Source of the DNA: Sphingobium sp.
Lineage (GTDB): Bacteria; Pseudomonadota; Alphaproteobacteria; Sphingomonadales; Sphingomonadaceae
Assembly: GCA_030148625.1 (NCBI GenBank)
Contig: JASBTC010000310.1
Span: forward strand, 1 to 20,406
Direction of reading: 5' to 3'
DNA: 20,406 nt
Shown: one piece after another, positions 1-8,456 of the stretch
How positions within the stretch are numbered: position 1 is the stretch's first letter
Layout of the letters: each line of letters begins with the position of its first letter
Position numbers and translations under genes: made by a program
Notes under the pieces: model-generated
Seen by the model: the letters and a program-made list of their open reading frames with translations, nothing else
What the model was told of the DNA's origin: nothing
Database searches by the model: none

Positions 1-14
1 AAAGGGGCCGGCGC

Positions 15-923
15 GTGAGCGAGCGGCGCGGTCATCCCGTGGAGATCCGCAAGGATATGGCGGCCGCCGTCCGCCTCGAATGGTGGAATATCGGCTGGTC
101 GATCAGCATCATCGCGGCGATGGGGCTGGCGATGGGATCGAGCCAGGCGATGAAAACCGCCTGGGTCGAGGATATGCTCGGCCTGGTCCCGCCGATCGCT
201 TTCCTGGTCGCCGCACGGTTCGAGATACGCCCTTCCAATACGCGTTTCCATTACGGTTTCGACCGGGTGAACGGCCTGGGTTTCCTGATCGCCGCGGTCG
301 CCCTGGCGGCGGTCGGGCTGTTCCTGCTGCGCGATGCGGTGATGGCACTGGCCTCCGCCGAGCATGTCTCGGTGGGGTCGGCGCGGATCATGGGGCATGA
401 TATCTGGCTGGGCTGGTTCATGCTTGCGGCGCAGGCCTATGCCACGATTCCGCCGCTGATCATCGGGCGCATGGAATTGCCGCTGGCGAAACGGCTGCGC
501 GACAAGCTGCTCCACACAGATGCGCTGATGAACAAGGCCAATTGGCAGACCGGCGTTGCCGGCTTCCTCGGCGTGGCGGGGCTTGGCATGGGCTGGTGGT
601 GGGCCGATTCGATCGCTGCCGCGGTCATCTCGCTGAGCATCATCTCCGACGGCATCAAGGCGTTGCGCGTCGCGACGTCCGAACTGGTCGACGGCGTGCC
701 GTGCGCATTGGACAGTTCGAAACCGTCGGAGGAGGCTGCTGCAGTCGCCAGGGCGTTACGCAAGCGCTTTCCCGGCGCACGCATCCTGATGCGTGAGACC
801 GGGCGCTATATCCGCGCGGAAGTGGTCGGTGCGGTTCCGCCAAAAAATTTCGATGCGAAGACGCTCGACATACCCGGGCTCGACGACCGCTGGCGGCTGG
901 AAAGCATCGCCTTCCGGTTGTGA
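15..923 (+). CDS. CDF-family cation transporter homologue, probable degenerate metal site
   Basis: Predicted inner-membrane protein of 302 aa with about six hydrophobic segments. It is recognised as cation diffusion facilitator (CDF) by its overall layout, by the RFHYGFDR stretch after the second helix (residues 77-84, matching the usual HPFGYGR-type loop) and by the DAL-x5 helix near residue 169 followed by an ADSIAAAVIS segment. CDF proteins normally export Zn, Fe, Mn or Co by proton antiport. At the two places where the family carries HxxxD or DxxxD metal ligands I read L55/P59 in helix 2 and M172/N176 in helix 5, so the canonical site seems lost and the substrate cannot be assigned. The GTG start at 15 has an AAAGGGG ribosome site at 1-7. 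The frame is open upstream to the window edge, so an earlier start is possible. Convergent with the next gene, 6 bp gap. Confidence 0.8.
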   Translation: MSERRGHPVEIRKDMAAAVRLEWWNIGWSISIIAAMGLAMGSSQAMKTAWVEDMLGLVPPIAFLVAARFEIRPSNTRFHYGFDRVNGLGFLIAAVALAAVGLFLLRDAVMALASAEHVSVGSARIMGHDIWLGWFMLAAQAYATIPPLIIGRMELPLAKRLRDKLLHTDALMNKANWQTGVAGFLGVAGLGMGWWWADSIAAAVISLSIISDGIKALRVATSELVDGVPCALDSSKPSEEAAAVARALRKRFPGARILMRETGRYIRAEVVGAVPPKNFDAKTLDIPGLDDRWRLESIAFRL

Positions 924-929
924 ATCGAT

Positions 930-1349
930 TCAGGCGATATCGGTCACGGTCGGCTTGAACCCGACATAGGGAATCGTCAGGGCCCAGATCGCAAGCACCA
1001 GCAACGCGATGAAGGTCACCGCGATGCCGATCATCCGGAGCTTGCCGGGTTTCTCCGCATCCATGCCGAAGGCATGCGCGATACGGGCAAGGATATAGAC
1101 GCCGCCGATTCCCCACAGCCAGAGCGAGGTGCCCCGCCCGAGTTCGATCAGTCCGAGCAGGATCAGGAAGAAAGGCGTATATTCGACATAATTGGCATGG
1201 GCGCGCATCCGGGCGAGCAATCGCGGACTGCCGCCATCGCCGATCGACACCTTTTCGCTCGTGCGGACGCGGCCCGTGCGGATCGCCAGCCATATGTTGA
1301 GCAACGCTGCGGCCGCCGCGATCGTCAGCGTCACTGGCAATATGATCAT
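930..1349 (-). CDS. MAPEG family membrane protein
   Basis: A 139-aa integral membrane protein with four hydrophobic helices (about residues 3-23, 56-72, 75-95 and 107-127). The central RAHANYVEYTP stretch (residues 49-59) matches the conserved R-A-H-x-N-x-x-E-x-x-P signature of the MAPEG superfamily (membrane-associated proteins in eicosanoid and glutathione metabolism). Bacterial members are mostly uncharacterised; some have glutathione transferase or peroxidase activity, which cannot be read from the sequence here. I chose the ATG at 1349 because the hydrophobic first helix begins there; the 36 extra residues possible from 1457 are Arg-rich and unlike the family. It stands alone, transcribed away from rpmF and converging on the CDF-like gene. 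Confidence 0.85.
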   Translation of the reverse strand: MIILPVTLTIAAAAALLNIWLAIRTGRVRTSEKVSIGDGGSPRLLARMRAHANYVEYTPFFLILLGLIELGRGTSLWLWGIGGVYILARIAHAFGMDAEKPGKLRMIGIAVTFIALLVLAIWALTIPYVGFKPTVTDIA

Positions 1350-1399
1350 TCCGCACACCCCGTCCGTTGCGATCGGAAACTCGCATGGATGCTGAGCCC

Positions 1400-1427
1400 T
1401 TGCAACCGTGGCCAGAATCGCTATAGG
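1400..1427 (+). promoter_or_regulatory. candidate sigma-70 promoter for rpmF-plsX-fabH
   Basis: TTGCAA (1400-1405) and TATAGG (1422-1427) are separated by 16 bp and each match four of six consensus bases. They would leave a leader of roughly 110 nt before rpmF. That leader contains a perfect 7-bp stem, GGCCGCA/TGCGGCC, at 1450-1469. Assigned by eye only. Confidence 0.3.
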
Positions 1428-1544
1428 CGCGGTTCGCTCGCGACGAGCCGGCCGCAATGGCCTGCGGCCTTCATATGCCGTTGGTTATCCATGGCACAGG
1501 CGTAGTCGCACCCAAGGCTTTGAAGAACTGGAACAGGTGCCGGA

Positions 1545-1724
1545 ATGGCTGTCCCCAAGAGAAAAACCTCGCCGTCCAAGCGCGGCATGCGTCGTAGCCA
1601 TGATGCGCTCAAGGTCGAGTCCTTTCAGGAATGCCCGAATTGTGGCGAACTGAAGCGTCCGCACAATCTGTGCACGGCTTGCGGCCACTATAACGGCCGC
1701 GAGATCATCTCGGCCGAAGGCTGA
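1545..1724 (+). CDS. rpmF: 50S ribosomal protein L32
   Basis: A 59-aa basic protein beginning [20 protein letters not shown], the invariant L32 N-terminus. L32 is a small protein of the large ribosomal subunit near the peptidyl-transferase exit side. This copy keeps the CPNC...CTAC zinc ribbon (Cys30, Cys33, Cys43, Cys46), so it is the zinc-binding (C+) form. Length is normal for the family. The start is fixed by the conserved N-terminus, with a modest ACAGG ribosome site just upstream. It lies 29 bp ahead of plsX; rpmF-plsX-fabH is a widely conserved bacterial cluster linking ribosome and membrane-lipid synthesis. The DUF177 gene that often precedes rpmF in other bacteria is not next to it here. 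Confidence 0.97.
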   Translation: MAVPKRKTSPSKRGMRRSHDALKVESFQECPNCGELKRPHNLCTACGHYNGREIISAEG

Positions 1725-1753
1725 CGCCGCACCTTTTCGAGGAGCACTGACCG

Positions 1754-2803
1754 GTGGCCACATCGCCGCGGATCGCAGTCGACGCGATGGGCGGCGACGA
1801 GGGCCTCGCGGTCATGCTGGCGGGTGTGGCGCGTGCGCGCCGCGCCAATGACGGGATGCGCTTCCTGCTGGTGGGCGACGAGGCGCAGATCCGTGAGGGG
1901 CTGAAGTCTCACCCCAATCTCAGCGCCGCGTCCGAGATCGTTCATGCTCCCGAGACTGTGGCCGGCGCCGAGAAGCCGAGCCAGGCGATTCGTCGCGCCA
2001 AGACCACTTCGATGGGTCTCGCGATCAACGCGGTGAAATCGGGCGAGGCGGGCGCCGCCGTGTCTTCGGGCAATACCGGCGCGCTGATGGCGATGTCGAA
2101 GCTCGCCTTGCGCACTTTGCCCGGCATCGATCGTCCGGCGCTTGCCGCATTGCTCCCCAGCCTGGGCGAGAATGATCTGGTGATGCTCGATCTCGGCGCC
2201 AATACCGAGTGCGACACCGAGAATCTCGTCCAGTTCGCGGTGATGGGCGCCGCCTATGCGCGTTCGGCGCTGGAGCTGCAGCGCCCCCGCGTCGCGCTGC
2301 TCAATATCGGCACCGAAGAAGTGAAGGGCACCGACGCGATCAAGGATGCCGCCGCGCTGTTGCGCGAAGCGACGCATCTGCCGATGGATTTCACCGGCTT
2401 CATCGAGGGCGACCGCCTGTCGCGCGGCGAAGTCGACGTGATCGTCTGCGATGGCTTCTCGGGCAATATCGCGCTCAAGACCGCCGAGGGCACGGCACGT
2501 TTCGTGACCGACCTGCTGCGCCGCGCTTTCACCAGTTCGCTGCGCTCCAAGCTCGGTTTCATCATCTCGCGGCCCGCCGCGGAGCTGCTGCGCCATCATC
2601 TCGATCCCAACAATCACAATGGCGCGGTCTTTCTCGGCCTCAACGGGCTGGTGGTGAAGAGCCATGGCAGCGCCAACGAGATCGGTGTCGCCAATGCGAT
2701 CGGCGTTGCCGCGCGGATGGTGCGTGACAATCTTACGGCGCGGATCAGTGAGGATCTCGCCAATTTCAAGGCGCATCAGCGCCCGGAGACACAAACGGCA
2801 TGA
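1754..2803 (+). CDS. plsX: phosphate acyltransferase PlsX
   Basis: A 349-aa peripheral-membrane enzyme that converts acyl-ACP and phosphate to acyl-phosphate, the acyl donor for PlsY in phosphatidic acid synthesis. Recognised by the N-terminal IAVDAMGGD motif (residues 7-15), [19 protein letters not shown] and the C-terminal VVKSHGSA block, all in family order and at the usual length. The GTG start at 1754 has AGGAG at about 1740-1744 and the protein begins just before the conserved strand. The last four bases overlap fabH (ATGA at 2800-2803), indicating translational coupling. Being next to fabH places the two initiation steps of lipid synthesis in one transcript. Confidence 0.97.
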   Translation: MATSPRIAVDAMGGDEGLAVMLAGVARARRANDGMRFLLVGDEAQIREGLKSHPNLSAASEIVHAPETVAGAEKPSQAIRRAKTTSMGLAINAVKSGEAGAAVSSGNTGALMAMSKLALRTLPGIDRPALAALLPSLGENDLVMLDLGANTECDTENLVQFAVMGAAYARSALELQRPRVALLNIGTEEVKGTDAIKDAAALLREATHLPMDFTGFIEGDRLSRGEVDVIVCDGFSGNIALKTAEGTARFVTDLLRRAFTSSLRSKLGFIISRPAAELLRHHLDPNNHNGAVFLGLNGLVVKSHGSANEIGVANAIGVAARMVRDNLTARISEDLANFKAHQRPETQTA

Positions 2804-3759
2804 CGCGACGCGCGGCGATTCTGGGAACCGGATCGGCGCTGCCCAAGCGCCGCGTATCGAATGCCGAGCTTGCCGAGACCGTCGATACCTCGGACGAATG
2901 GATCGTCGAACGTACCGGCATCCGTTTCCGGCATATCGCCGGCCCCGACGAGACCACGGCGACGCTGGCGACCGATGCCGCGCGCAAGGCACTGGCGGCC
3001 GCGAACATGGAGCCGGCGGCGATCGACCTGATCATCCTCGCCACCGCGACCCCCGACCAGACCTTTCCCGCCGCCGCGACCAAGGTCCAGGCAGCGCTCG
3101 GCATCGACGATTGCGTCGCCTTCGACGTCCAGGCGGTCTGCTCGGGTTTCCTCTATGCGGTCTCGGTTGCCGACAGCATGATTCGTTCGGGCTCGGCGAC
3201 CAATGCGCTGGTCATCGGTGCCGAGACGTTCAGCCGCATCCTCGACTGGGAGGATCGCAATACCTGCGTCCTGTTCGGCGACGGCGCCGGTGCGATCGTG
3301 ATAGCGGCTGAAGACGGCGACCGCGGCGTGCTTTCGACCAAGCTCCATGCCGATGGCCGCCATAACCAGCTCCTCTATGTCGATGGCGGGCCTTCCACCA
3401 CCGGCACCGTCGGCAAGCTCCGGATGAAGGGGCGCGAGGTTTTTCGCCATGCGGTGGTCAATCTCGCCTCGGTTCTCGGCGAATCACTCGCCGCCGCCGG
3501 GCTGACGACCGCCGATGTCGACTGGATGGTGCCGCATCAGGCGAATGCCCGAATCCTGGATGCCACCGCGCGCAAGCTCGGCCTGTCGCCCGACAAGGTG
3601 GTGATGACGGTGGACCAGCATGCCAACACGTCCGCCGCGTCGGTGCCGCTTGCGCTCGACGTCGCGGTCTCCGACGGCCGAATCAAGCGGGGCGACATCG
3701 TCGTGCTCGAGGCGATGGGCGGCGGATTCACCTGGGGTGCCGCGGTTGTCCGTTGGTGA
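2800..3759 (+). CDS. fabH: beta-ketoacyl-ACP synthase III (FabH)
   Basis: A 319-aa condensing enzyme that joins acetyl-CoA and malonyl-ACP to start type II fatty-acid synthesis. The catalytic triad is intact: Cys114 in AVCSGF, His246 in HQANARI and Asn276 in QHANTSAAS. The early [17 protein letters not shown] stretch (residues 31-47) is also typical of FabH and separates it from FabB/FabF. Length is normal. The ATG overlaps the plsX stop by four bases, so it is probably translated by coupling from plsX. An 88-bp gap with its own promoter-like sequence follows before ihfA. Confidence 0.97.
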   Translation: MTRRAAILGTGSALPKRRVSNAELAETVDTSDEWIVERTGIRFRHIAGPDETTATLATDAARKALAAANMEPAAIDLIILATATPDQTFPAAATKVQAALGIDDCVAFDVQAVCSGFLYAVSVADSMIRSGSATNALVIGAETFSRILDWEDRNTCVLFGDGAGAIVIAAEDGDRGVLSTKLHADGRHNQLLYVDGGPSTTGTVGKLRMKGREVFRHAVVNLASVLGESLAAAGLTTADVDWMVPHQANARILDATARKLGLSPDKVVMTVDQHANTSAASVPLALDVAVSDGRIKRGDIVVLEAMGGGFTWGAAVVRW

Positions 3760-3788
3760 GACAGTCTTTGCGCACATGCGGCGATGAA

Positions 3789-3816
3789 TTGACGTGCGGC
3801 CCTGTAACGATAAGAT
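3789..3816 (+). promoter_or_regulatory. candidate sigma-70 promoter for ihfA-merR
   Basis: TTGACG (3789-3794; five of six consensus bases) and TAAGAT (3811-3816; four of six) are separated by 16 bp, in the 88-bp gap between fabH and ihfA. The arrangement would give a leader of about 25 nt containing the GAGGGA ribosome site (3836-3841). This is the best-looking promoter in the window and suggests ihfA can be expressed separately from the lipid genes. Confidence 0.5.
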
Positions 3817-3847
3817 GAAAATCGGCGCTTAGACTGAGGGATTCACG

Positions 3848-4144
3848 ATGGCTGCACCCACTTTGACCAGGGCCGACCTTGCGGATTCGGTGCATCGCGA
3901 AATCGGCCTTTCTCGTGCCGAGTCGTCGAAGCTCGTCGAGCAGATCCTCGGCCATATGTGCGGCGCGCTGGCCGATGGCCAGAACGTCAAGATTTCCGGC
4001 TTTGGCAGCTTCGTGCTGCGCGACAAGGGCGAACGCGTCGGCCGCAATCCCAAGACCGGGATCGAGGTGCCGATCGCGCCGCGGCGCGTGCTCACCTTCC
4101 GCGCCAGTCAGATGCTGCGCGATCGCATCGTCAAGGCCGGGTGA
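3848..4144 (+). CDS. ihfA: integration host factor subunit alpha
   Basis: A 98-aa HU/IHF-fold DNA-binding protein. IHF is a heterodimer that bends DNA sharply and acts in nucleoid structure, recombination and transcription control. Visible hallmarks are the N-terminal helical part with [20 protein letters not shown], the [20 protein letters not shown] beta arm and RNPKTG (residues 66-71), with Pro68 the intercalating proline. The alpha assignment over beta or HU rests on overall similarity and on the fabH-ihfA-merR order usual in alphaproteobacteria. GAGGGA at 3836-3841 supports the ATG at 3848. The merR gene starts 7 bp after the stop, so the two are likely co-transcribed. Confidence 0.95.
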   Translation: MAAPTLTRADLADSVHREIGLSRAESSKLVEQILGHMCGALADGQNVKISGFGSFVLRDKGERVGRNPKTGIEVPIAPRRVLTFRASQMLRDRIVKAG

Positions 4145-4151
4145 GCGCGGC

Positions 4152-4550
4152 ATGAGCGACAAGGCTGCCGGCGCTTTCCTCACCATCGGCGAGCTGTCCG
4201 ATTCGCTCGGCCTGCCTCAGCATATCCTGCGCTATTGGGAAACGCGCTTTCCCCAGCTTCGTCCGCTCCAGCGGGCCGGCAAACGCCGCTATTACCGGCC
4301 GGAGGACGTCGCGCTGGCGCAGCGGATCAACCGGCTGCTCAACCAGGAAGGCTACACCATCAAGGGTGTGCAGAAGCTGCTGAGCCAGCGTTCCGCGCCC
4401 ATGGCGGAATCGGCACCTGCGCCTGTATCGACCGCGGTGACACCCGCGCCCGTCGCAACGCCGGCACCCGTGGGGCTGCCAGCCGTCAGCATGCTGCCGG
4501 GGCTGCGGCAGGTCCGTGCCGACCTCGCTCGCGCGCTCGCCGACGCCTGA
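4152..4550 (+). CDS. MerR family transcriptional regulator
   Basis: A 132-aa protein with one MerR-type winged helix-turn-helix (about residues 10-77): LTIGELSDSLGLPQHILRYW, then RRYYRPEDVALAQRINRLL and GYTIKGVQKLL. A Pro/Ala-rich linker (residues about 82-110) leads to a short helical tail, MLPGLRQVRADLARALADA, likely for dimer contacts. There is no cysteine or long coiled-coil effector domain, so a metal- or drug-sensing role is not indicated. This short form directly after ihfA is conserved in alphaproteobacteria and its targets are, to my knowledge, unknown. The start is set by the 7-bp gap from ihfA and by where the domain begins. Confidence 0.9.
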   Translation: MSDKAAGAFLTIGELSDSLGLPQHILRYWETRFPQLRPLQRAGKRRYYRPEDVALAQRINRLLNQEGYTIKGVQKLLSQRSAPMAESAPAPVSTAVTPAPVATPAPVGLPAVSMLPGLRQVRADLARALADA

Positions 4551-4620
4551 GTCGGCGCGAGACCGCTAAGGTCGCGTTTCACTCGAATAAACGCCGTGTC
4601 GGCGGCGCTGTCGCGCCGAC
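4538..4620. terminator. candidate bidirectional terminator hairpins
   Basis: Two hairpins share the same 7-bp stem: CGCCGAC (4538-4544) with GTCGGCG (4551-4557), enclosing the merR stop codon, and GTCGGCG (4598-4604) with CGCCGAC (4614-4620). They occupy the 89-bp gap where merR and the minus-strand GNAT gene converge. Neither has a T-tract, so efficient intrinsic termination is uncertain. The arms can also pair between the two hairpins. Confidence 0.4.
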
Positions 4621-4639
4621 TCCGCTATCGGAGCAGATT

Positions 4640-5158
4640 CTAAAGCTCCAGCGCCAGGATCCAGTCGTGGAAGATCACCTCGCCGACCCTGAAATCCTGG
4701 CGTCCGACGCGTTCGAAGCCGAGGCGCGCGTAGAAGCGCTGGGCGGCGGTGTTGATCTCGTACACGCACAGATATAGCCGCTTTGCGCCGCGCAGACGTG
4801 CCTCGGCGGTCACGGCGTCCATCAGCCGCCGCCCCAGTCCCGCATTCTGCCAGCCGGTCAGCGTATAGATGCGCTTGAGCTCCAGATCGCCATCGGCCAC
4901 CGGGATATCGAGCGCGGGCGGAGTCAGCGCGGCATAGCCGATCGGCGCACCCAGTTCGGTTTCGATCAGCCACAGCGCATGATCGGCGCTGTCGGCCCAG
5001 GCGGCATAGAATGCCGATGAATGCTGGTCCCGGCAGTGCGTCACCAGCGCGTCGCCGGGATGATCATAGGCGAAGGCAGTGAGGAACGTCGCCTGTCCGA
5101 GCAGCTCGAGCTTGGCCGCATCGGCCGCGGTGGCGCGACGCAGTGTCGGGTCAGCCAT
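4640..5158 (-). CDS. GNAT family N-acetyltransferase
   Basis: A 172-aa cytosolic acetyl-CoA-dependent acyltransferase of the GNAT fold. The acetyl-CoA pyrophosphate loop is QNAGLGRRLM (residues 104-113), followed by the KRLYLCVYEINTAAQRFYAR strand and helix and the GFERVG strand typical of the C-terminal half. Substrate is unknown. The ATG at 5158 is preferred because the GNAT fold begins at LRRATAADAAKLELL; an ATG at 5182 would add eight residues. The start overlaps the upstream phosphatase gene by 8 bp, making this the last gene of a three-gene minus-strand operon with the helicase. No toxin-antitoxin partner is visible beside it. Confidence 0.88.
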   Translation of the reverse strand: MADPTLRRATAADAAKLELLGQATFLTAFAYDHPGDALVTHCRDQHSSAFYAAWADSADHALWLIETELGAPIGYAALTPPALDIPVADGDLELKRIYTLTGWQNAGLGRRLMDAVTAEARLRGAKRLYLCVYEINTAAQRFYARLGFERVGRQDFRVGEVIFHDWILALEL

Positions 5159-5696
5159 CGATTTCAGGCCCCAGCGCGGCATCCAGGTCGCGCGGCCGCA
5201 TCAACCGGACGAAATGGCCGGTACCGGCCTTCACATCGGCCCAGCGCTCGACGTCGAAATGGATCTCGGCAAGCGCCGCGGTCGGGAATTTCTCCTCGAC
5301 TGCATCGCGCAACGGGTCGCCGGCCCGATCGGGCACCAGCAGCAGGATCAGATCCTCCAGTCCCGGATTATGGCCGCACATCATGACATGCGCAGCCGAA
5401 TCGGGCTGGTCGTTCACCACGTCGAGCAATGTGACGCACGACGCCAGATAGATGCGCCGGTCCCATGACGCATGCAGCGTACGGCCCAGCCCTTCCCAGA
5501 GATGGTCGAGCGTCTCGGTGCAGCGGACCGCGGGCGACGAGACGATATGGTCATACTCCAGCCCCTCGCGCCGCATATATTCGCCGATCAGTCGCGCGCC
5601 CCGGATACCGCGCTTGTTGAGCGCGCGGTCGAAATCGCGTGCCACCGGATCGTCCCAGCTCGATTTCGCGTGCCGCAACAGGCTGAGCGTCTTCAT
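5151..5696 (-). CDS. SixA-like histidine phosphatase
   Basis: A 181-aa protein of histidine phosphatase branch 1. The catalytic RHAKSSWDD motif is at residues 8-16 (nucleophile His9), Arg58 follows in SSPAVRCTET and the second histidine is His109 in CGHNPGLEDL. The RHAKSSW form is characteristic of SixA-type phosphohistidine phosphatases; E. coli SixA acts on the phosphotransferase protein NPr. Whether this one has that substrate is not shown by the sequence. Its ATG overlaps the helicase stop as ATGA (5693-5696) and its end overlaps the GNAT start, so the three genes are probably translationally coupled. Nothing in the context explains why a phosphatase follows a DNA helicase. Confidence 0.9.
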   Translation of the reverse strand: MKTLSLLRHAKSSWDDPVARDFDRALNKRGIRGARLIGEYMRREGLEYDHIVSSPAVRCTETLDHLWEGLGRTLHASWDRRIYLASCVTLLDVVNDQPDSAAHVMMCGHNPGLEDLILLLVPDRAGDPLRDAVEEKFPTAALAEIHFDVERWADVKAGTGHFVRLMRPRDLDAALGPEIDG

Positions 5697-8416
5697 TCCC
5701 TCTCCGTCATGCTTTCCGCGGCCTCTTGCCCCGAAATCGTGACGGATGAAAGTCGCTGGCGCACGCGAATCGCCGCTTCGTCGAGCGTCACGCGGCTGAT
5801 CGGCGTGCCCGCGGGAAAGGCGGTCAGCAGCCGTGACGGCATTGCGGATGAAAGCATGACGAAGATCCCGCGATCGTCGGTGCGCCGGATCAGCCGCCCG
5901 AACGCCTGTGCCAGCCGCGCGCGGATCAGCCGGTCGTCATAGGCGCTGCCGCCGCCGGCCAGGCGCCGCGCGGCATGGAGCACGGTCGGCTTGGGCCAGG
6001 GCACCCCTTCCATTACCACCATGCGCAGCGAATCGCCGGGTACGTCGACGCCATCTCTGAGCGCATCGGTGCCGAGCAGCGAGGCACGTGGATCGTCGCG
6101 GAAGATATCGACCAATGTGCCGGTGTCGATCGGATCGACATGCTGGGCGTAAAGCGGCAACCGGTCGCGCGCCAGCCGGTCGGCGATGCGGGCATGGACC
6201 GCGCGCAGACGCCGGATCGCGGTGAACAGGCCCAGCGTGCCGCCCTCTGCCGCGACGATCAGTTTGCCGAAGGCGCCGGCAAGCTGCGCGATATCGCCTT
6301 TCTTCACATCGGTGACGATCAGCACTTCGGCTTGTGCGGCATAGTCGAATGGGCTCGGCGCCTCGAATCGGTGCGGCGGATGGGCGAGATGGGGCGCGCC
6401 GGTGCGCGCTTCGGCGGTATCCCAGTCACCGCCCCCCTTGAGCGTCGCGGAGGTGACGAGCACGCCATGCGCGGGTTTCAGCACGATCTCCGCCACCGGC
6501 CGCGTCGGATCGAGCCAGTGGCGATGGAGGCCGATATCGATTTCGCGTCCCTCGATCCGGTCGACCGCCAGCCAGTCGACGAAATCGGGATCCGCCGGGC
6601 CGCCGATCCGCGACAGCAGCGACAGCCAGCCGCCGAGCATGTCCGCGCGCCAGCCGAGACTCGCGATCGCGCCTTCGACGCGCGCGCGCGCCTGTCCGTC
6701 CAGCCAGTCGGGGCCGTCCTCCATCACCGCTTCCAGCCGGCGGCCAAGCGCCACCAGCGGGCGCAGGATCGCATCGAGCGCGGCCGCCGCGGGCTGCGCG
6801 GCGGCGACGATCGCGCCGTCGAGCTCGGCCATTTCGGTTTCCAGGCCATAGCCGGCATCCTCGCCGGCATCGCGCCCGAAAACCGTCCCGCGCACCGCCG
6901 CGAGCAAGGCCTCGATCGCACCGAACGGGGCGCCTTCGTTCAGCCGCTGGAGCCAGCCGTCCGACGGCAGTGCCTGCGCAGCGGTGACCGCGGCGACGAT
7001 CGCGCGGCTGCCTTCATCGTCATAGCTTGCGACGTCGGACAATCGCGCCGCCAGTCCGCGCCGCCGCCCGCGCGCAGAACCTTCGGGGCCGGTGATCCAG
7101 CGGCGCAGCTCGATCGCTTCCTGTCCCGACAATGCGGTCGAGAACATCGCGTCGGCGGCGTCGAACAGATGATGGCCTTCGTCGAAGACGATTCGGCTCG
7201 GGCGATTCGCCGCTTCGCGCCCGCGTGCGGCGTTGACCATCACCAGCGCATGGTTGGCGATGACGATATCGGCATCGGCGCTGGCCCGCGACGCGCGCTC
7301 GATGAAACATTTCCGGTAATGCGGGCAGCCCGCATAGACGCATTCGCCGCGGCGGTCGGTGAGCGCAGTCGATCCGTTGCGGCGGAACAGTGATGGCAGC
7401 CAACCCGGCAGGTCGCCGCCCACCATGTCGCCATCCGCCGAATAGGCGGCCCAGCGCGCGACGAGCTGCGCCAGGATCGCGGCACGGCCGTTGAAGCCGC
7501 CTTGCAGCGCGTCCTCCAGGTTGAGCAGGCAGAGATAATTTTCGCGACCCTTGCGCACCACCACCTTGCGACGGCGCAGCACGGGATCGGGAAACAGCCT
7601 TTCGCTTTCGCGGTTGAGCTGGCGCTGCAGCGCCTTGGTATAGGTCGAGATCCACACCGCGCCGTCGGCGCGCTCTGCCCAGAGCGAGGCGGGGGCGAGA
7701 TAGCCCAGTGTCTTGCCGATGCCGGTGCCCGCTTCGGCCAGGATCATGTTGGGTTCGTCGCGCCGCGCGCGGGGTTCGAACGCTTCGGTCACTGCTTCGG
7801 CATAGCCGCGCTGGCCGGGGCGCGCCTCCGCGCCGCGGCCGGTGAGCAGGTCGAGCCGGTCGGTCACGTCCGATATGGGGAGCGAGACGGTGCGCGGCGC
7901 CGCGCGCGGCGCCTTCTCCTCCCATTCCGGCAGCCGCGCGAACAGCCAGCGTTCGCCACGCTCGGGTTGTTTCAGGCGCTCGCCCAGAACGCGGCCCCAG
8001 GGCCAGCCCAGCCGGTGGAGCGATTGCGCCATGCTCCACACGCCTTCGCGTTCCATCCAATGCGGATCGTCGGGGCGTTCGAGCAGGGCCTGTGCGGCAT
8101 TGCGCAGGAAACCCGCCGCGCTCGCATCGTCGCTGGGCGGGGCCAGGCCGATCGCACGCGCCAGCCCCTTGGGCGTCGGCACCGCGAATCGCGCCGGATG
8201 GACGAAGGCGAACAGTTCGAGCAGGTCGAGTCCCGACAATTCGGGATAGCCCAGCCGTTGGCCGACCAATGGTGCATTGAGCACGATCATCGGCGTTTCG
8301 GCGGCGCGCGCGATCGCTTCGCCACGGCTCATCCCACGCGTCTCCCCGTCGGGAGATGCGATCCAGATGCCGGCATGGCTTGCATGCAGCGCGGGATAGG
8401 GCAAAGAGGCCGCCAT
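5693..8416 (-). CDS. DinG/XPD-type ATP-dependent DNA helicase (Fe-S)
   Basis: A 907-aa superfamily 2 helicase. Walker A is AEAGTGIGKT (residues 227-236) and the DEAH-type motif is FDEGHH with DEGH at 412-415. Four cysteines, 296, 359, 364 and 370, lie between these motifs in the arrangement of the 4Fe-4S domain of XPD/DinG helicases. Motif VI is LAQAFGRLIRR near the C-terminus. Such enzymes unwind 5'-to-3' and resolve R-loops or other replication obstacles. Residues about 40-112 look like a remnant of the DEDD exonuclease found in some DinG proteins, without its catalytic acids. First gene of the minus-strand operon with the phosphatase and GNAT genes. ATG at 8416 lies 40 bp from the divergent lysK start. 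Confidence 0.93.
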   Translation of the reverse strand: MAASLPYPALHASHAGIWIASPDGETRGMSRGEAIARAAETPMIVLNAPLVGQRLGYPELSGLDLLELFAFVHPARFAVPTPKGLARAIGLAPPSDDASAAGFLRNAAQALLERPDDPHWMEREGVWSMAQSLHRLGWPWGRVLGERLKQPERGERWLFARLPEWEEKAPRAAPRTVSLPISDVTDRLDLLTGRGAEARPGQRGYAEAVTEAFEPRARRDEPNMILAEAGTGIGKTLGYLAPASLWAERADGAVWISTYTKALQRQLNRESERLFPDPVLRRRKVVVRKGRENYLCLLNLEDALQGGFNGRAAILAQLVARWAAYSADGDMVGGDLPGWLPSLFRRNGSTALTDRRGECVYAGCPHYRKCFIERASRASADADIVIANHALVMVNAARGREAANRPSRIVFDEGHHLFDAADAMFSTALSGQEAIELRRWITGPEGSARGRRRGLAARLSDVASYDDEGSRAIVAAVTAAQALPSDGWLQRLNEGAPFGAIEALLAAVRGTVFGRDAGEDAGYGLETEMAELDGAIVAAAQPAAAALDAILRPLVALGRRLEAVMEDGPDWLDGQARARVEGAIASLGWRADMLGGWLSLLSRIGGPADPDFVDWLAVDRIEGREIDIGLHRHWLDPTRPVAEIVLKPAHGVLVTSATLKGGGDWDTAEARTGAPHLAHPPHRFEAPSPFDYAAQAEVLIVTDVKKGDIAQLAGAFGKLIVAAEGGTLGLFTAIRRLRAVHARIADRLARDRLPLYAQHVDPIDTGTLVDIFRDDPRASLLGTDALRDGVDVPGDSLRMVVMEGVPWPKPTVLHAARRLAGGGSAYDDRLIRARLAQAFGRLIRRTDDRGIFVMLSSAMPSRLLTAFPAGTPISRVTLDEAAIRVRQRLSSVTISGQEAAESMTERE

Positions 8417-8456
8417 TCACCCCGTTATGACGAACAAGAACGAAAGGGCAACACCA

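Noticed and set aside
1688..2992. A 434-codon minus-strand frame opposite plsX.
   Set aside because: plsX is certain on the plus strand and the antisense product is a His/Arg-rich artefact.
4551..4639. Possible tRNA after merR.
   Set aside because: There is no GTTCRANNC T-arm, no CCA end and no cloverleaf; the stems present are better read as terminator hairpins.
4640..5158. GNAT protein as the toxin of a toxin-antitoxin pair.
   Set aside because: No small ribbon-helix-helix antitoxin gene is adjacent; its neighbours are a phosphatase and a helicase in an overlapping operon.
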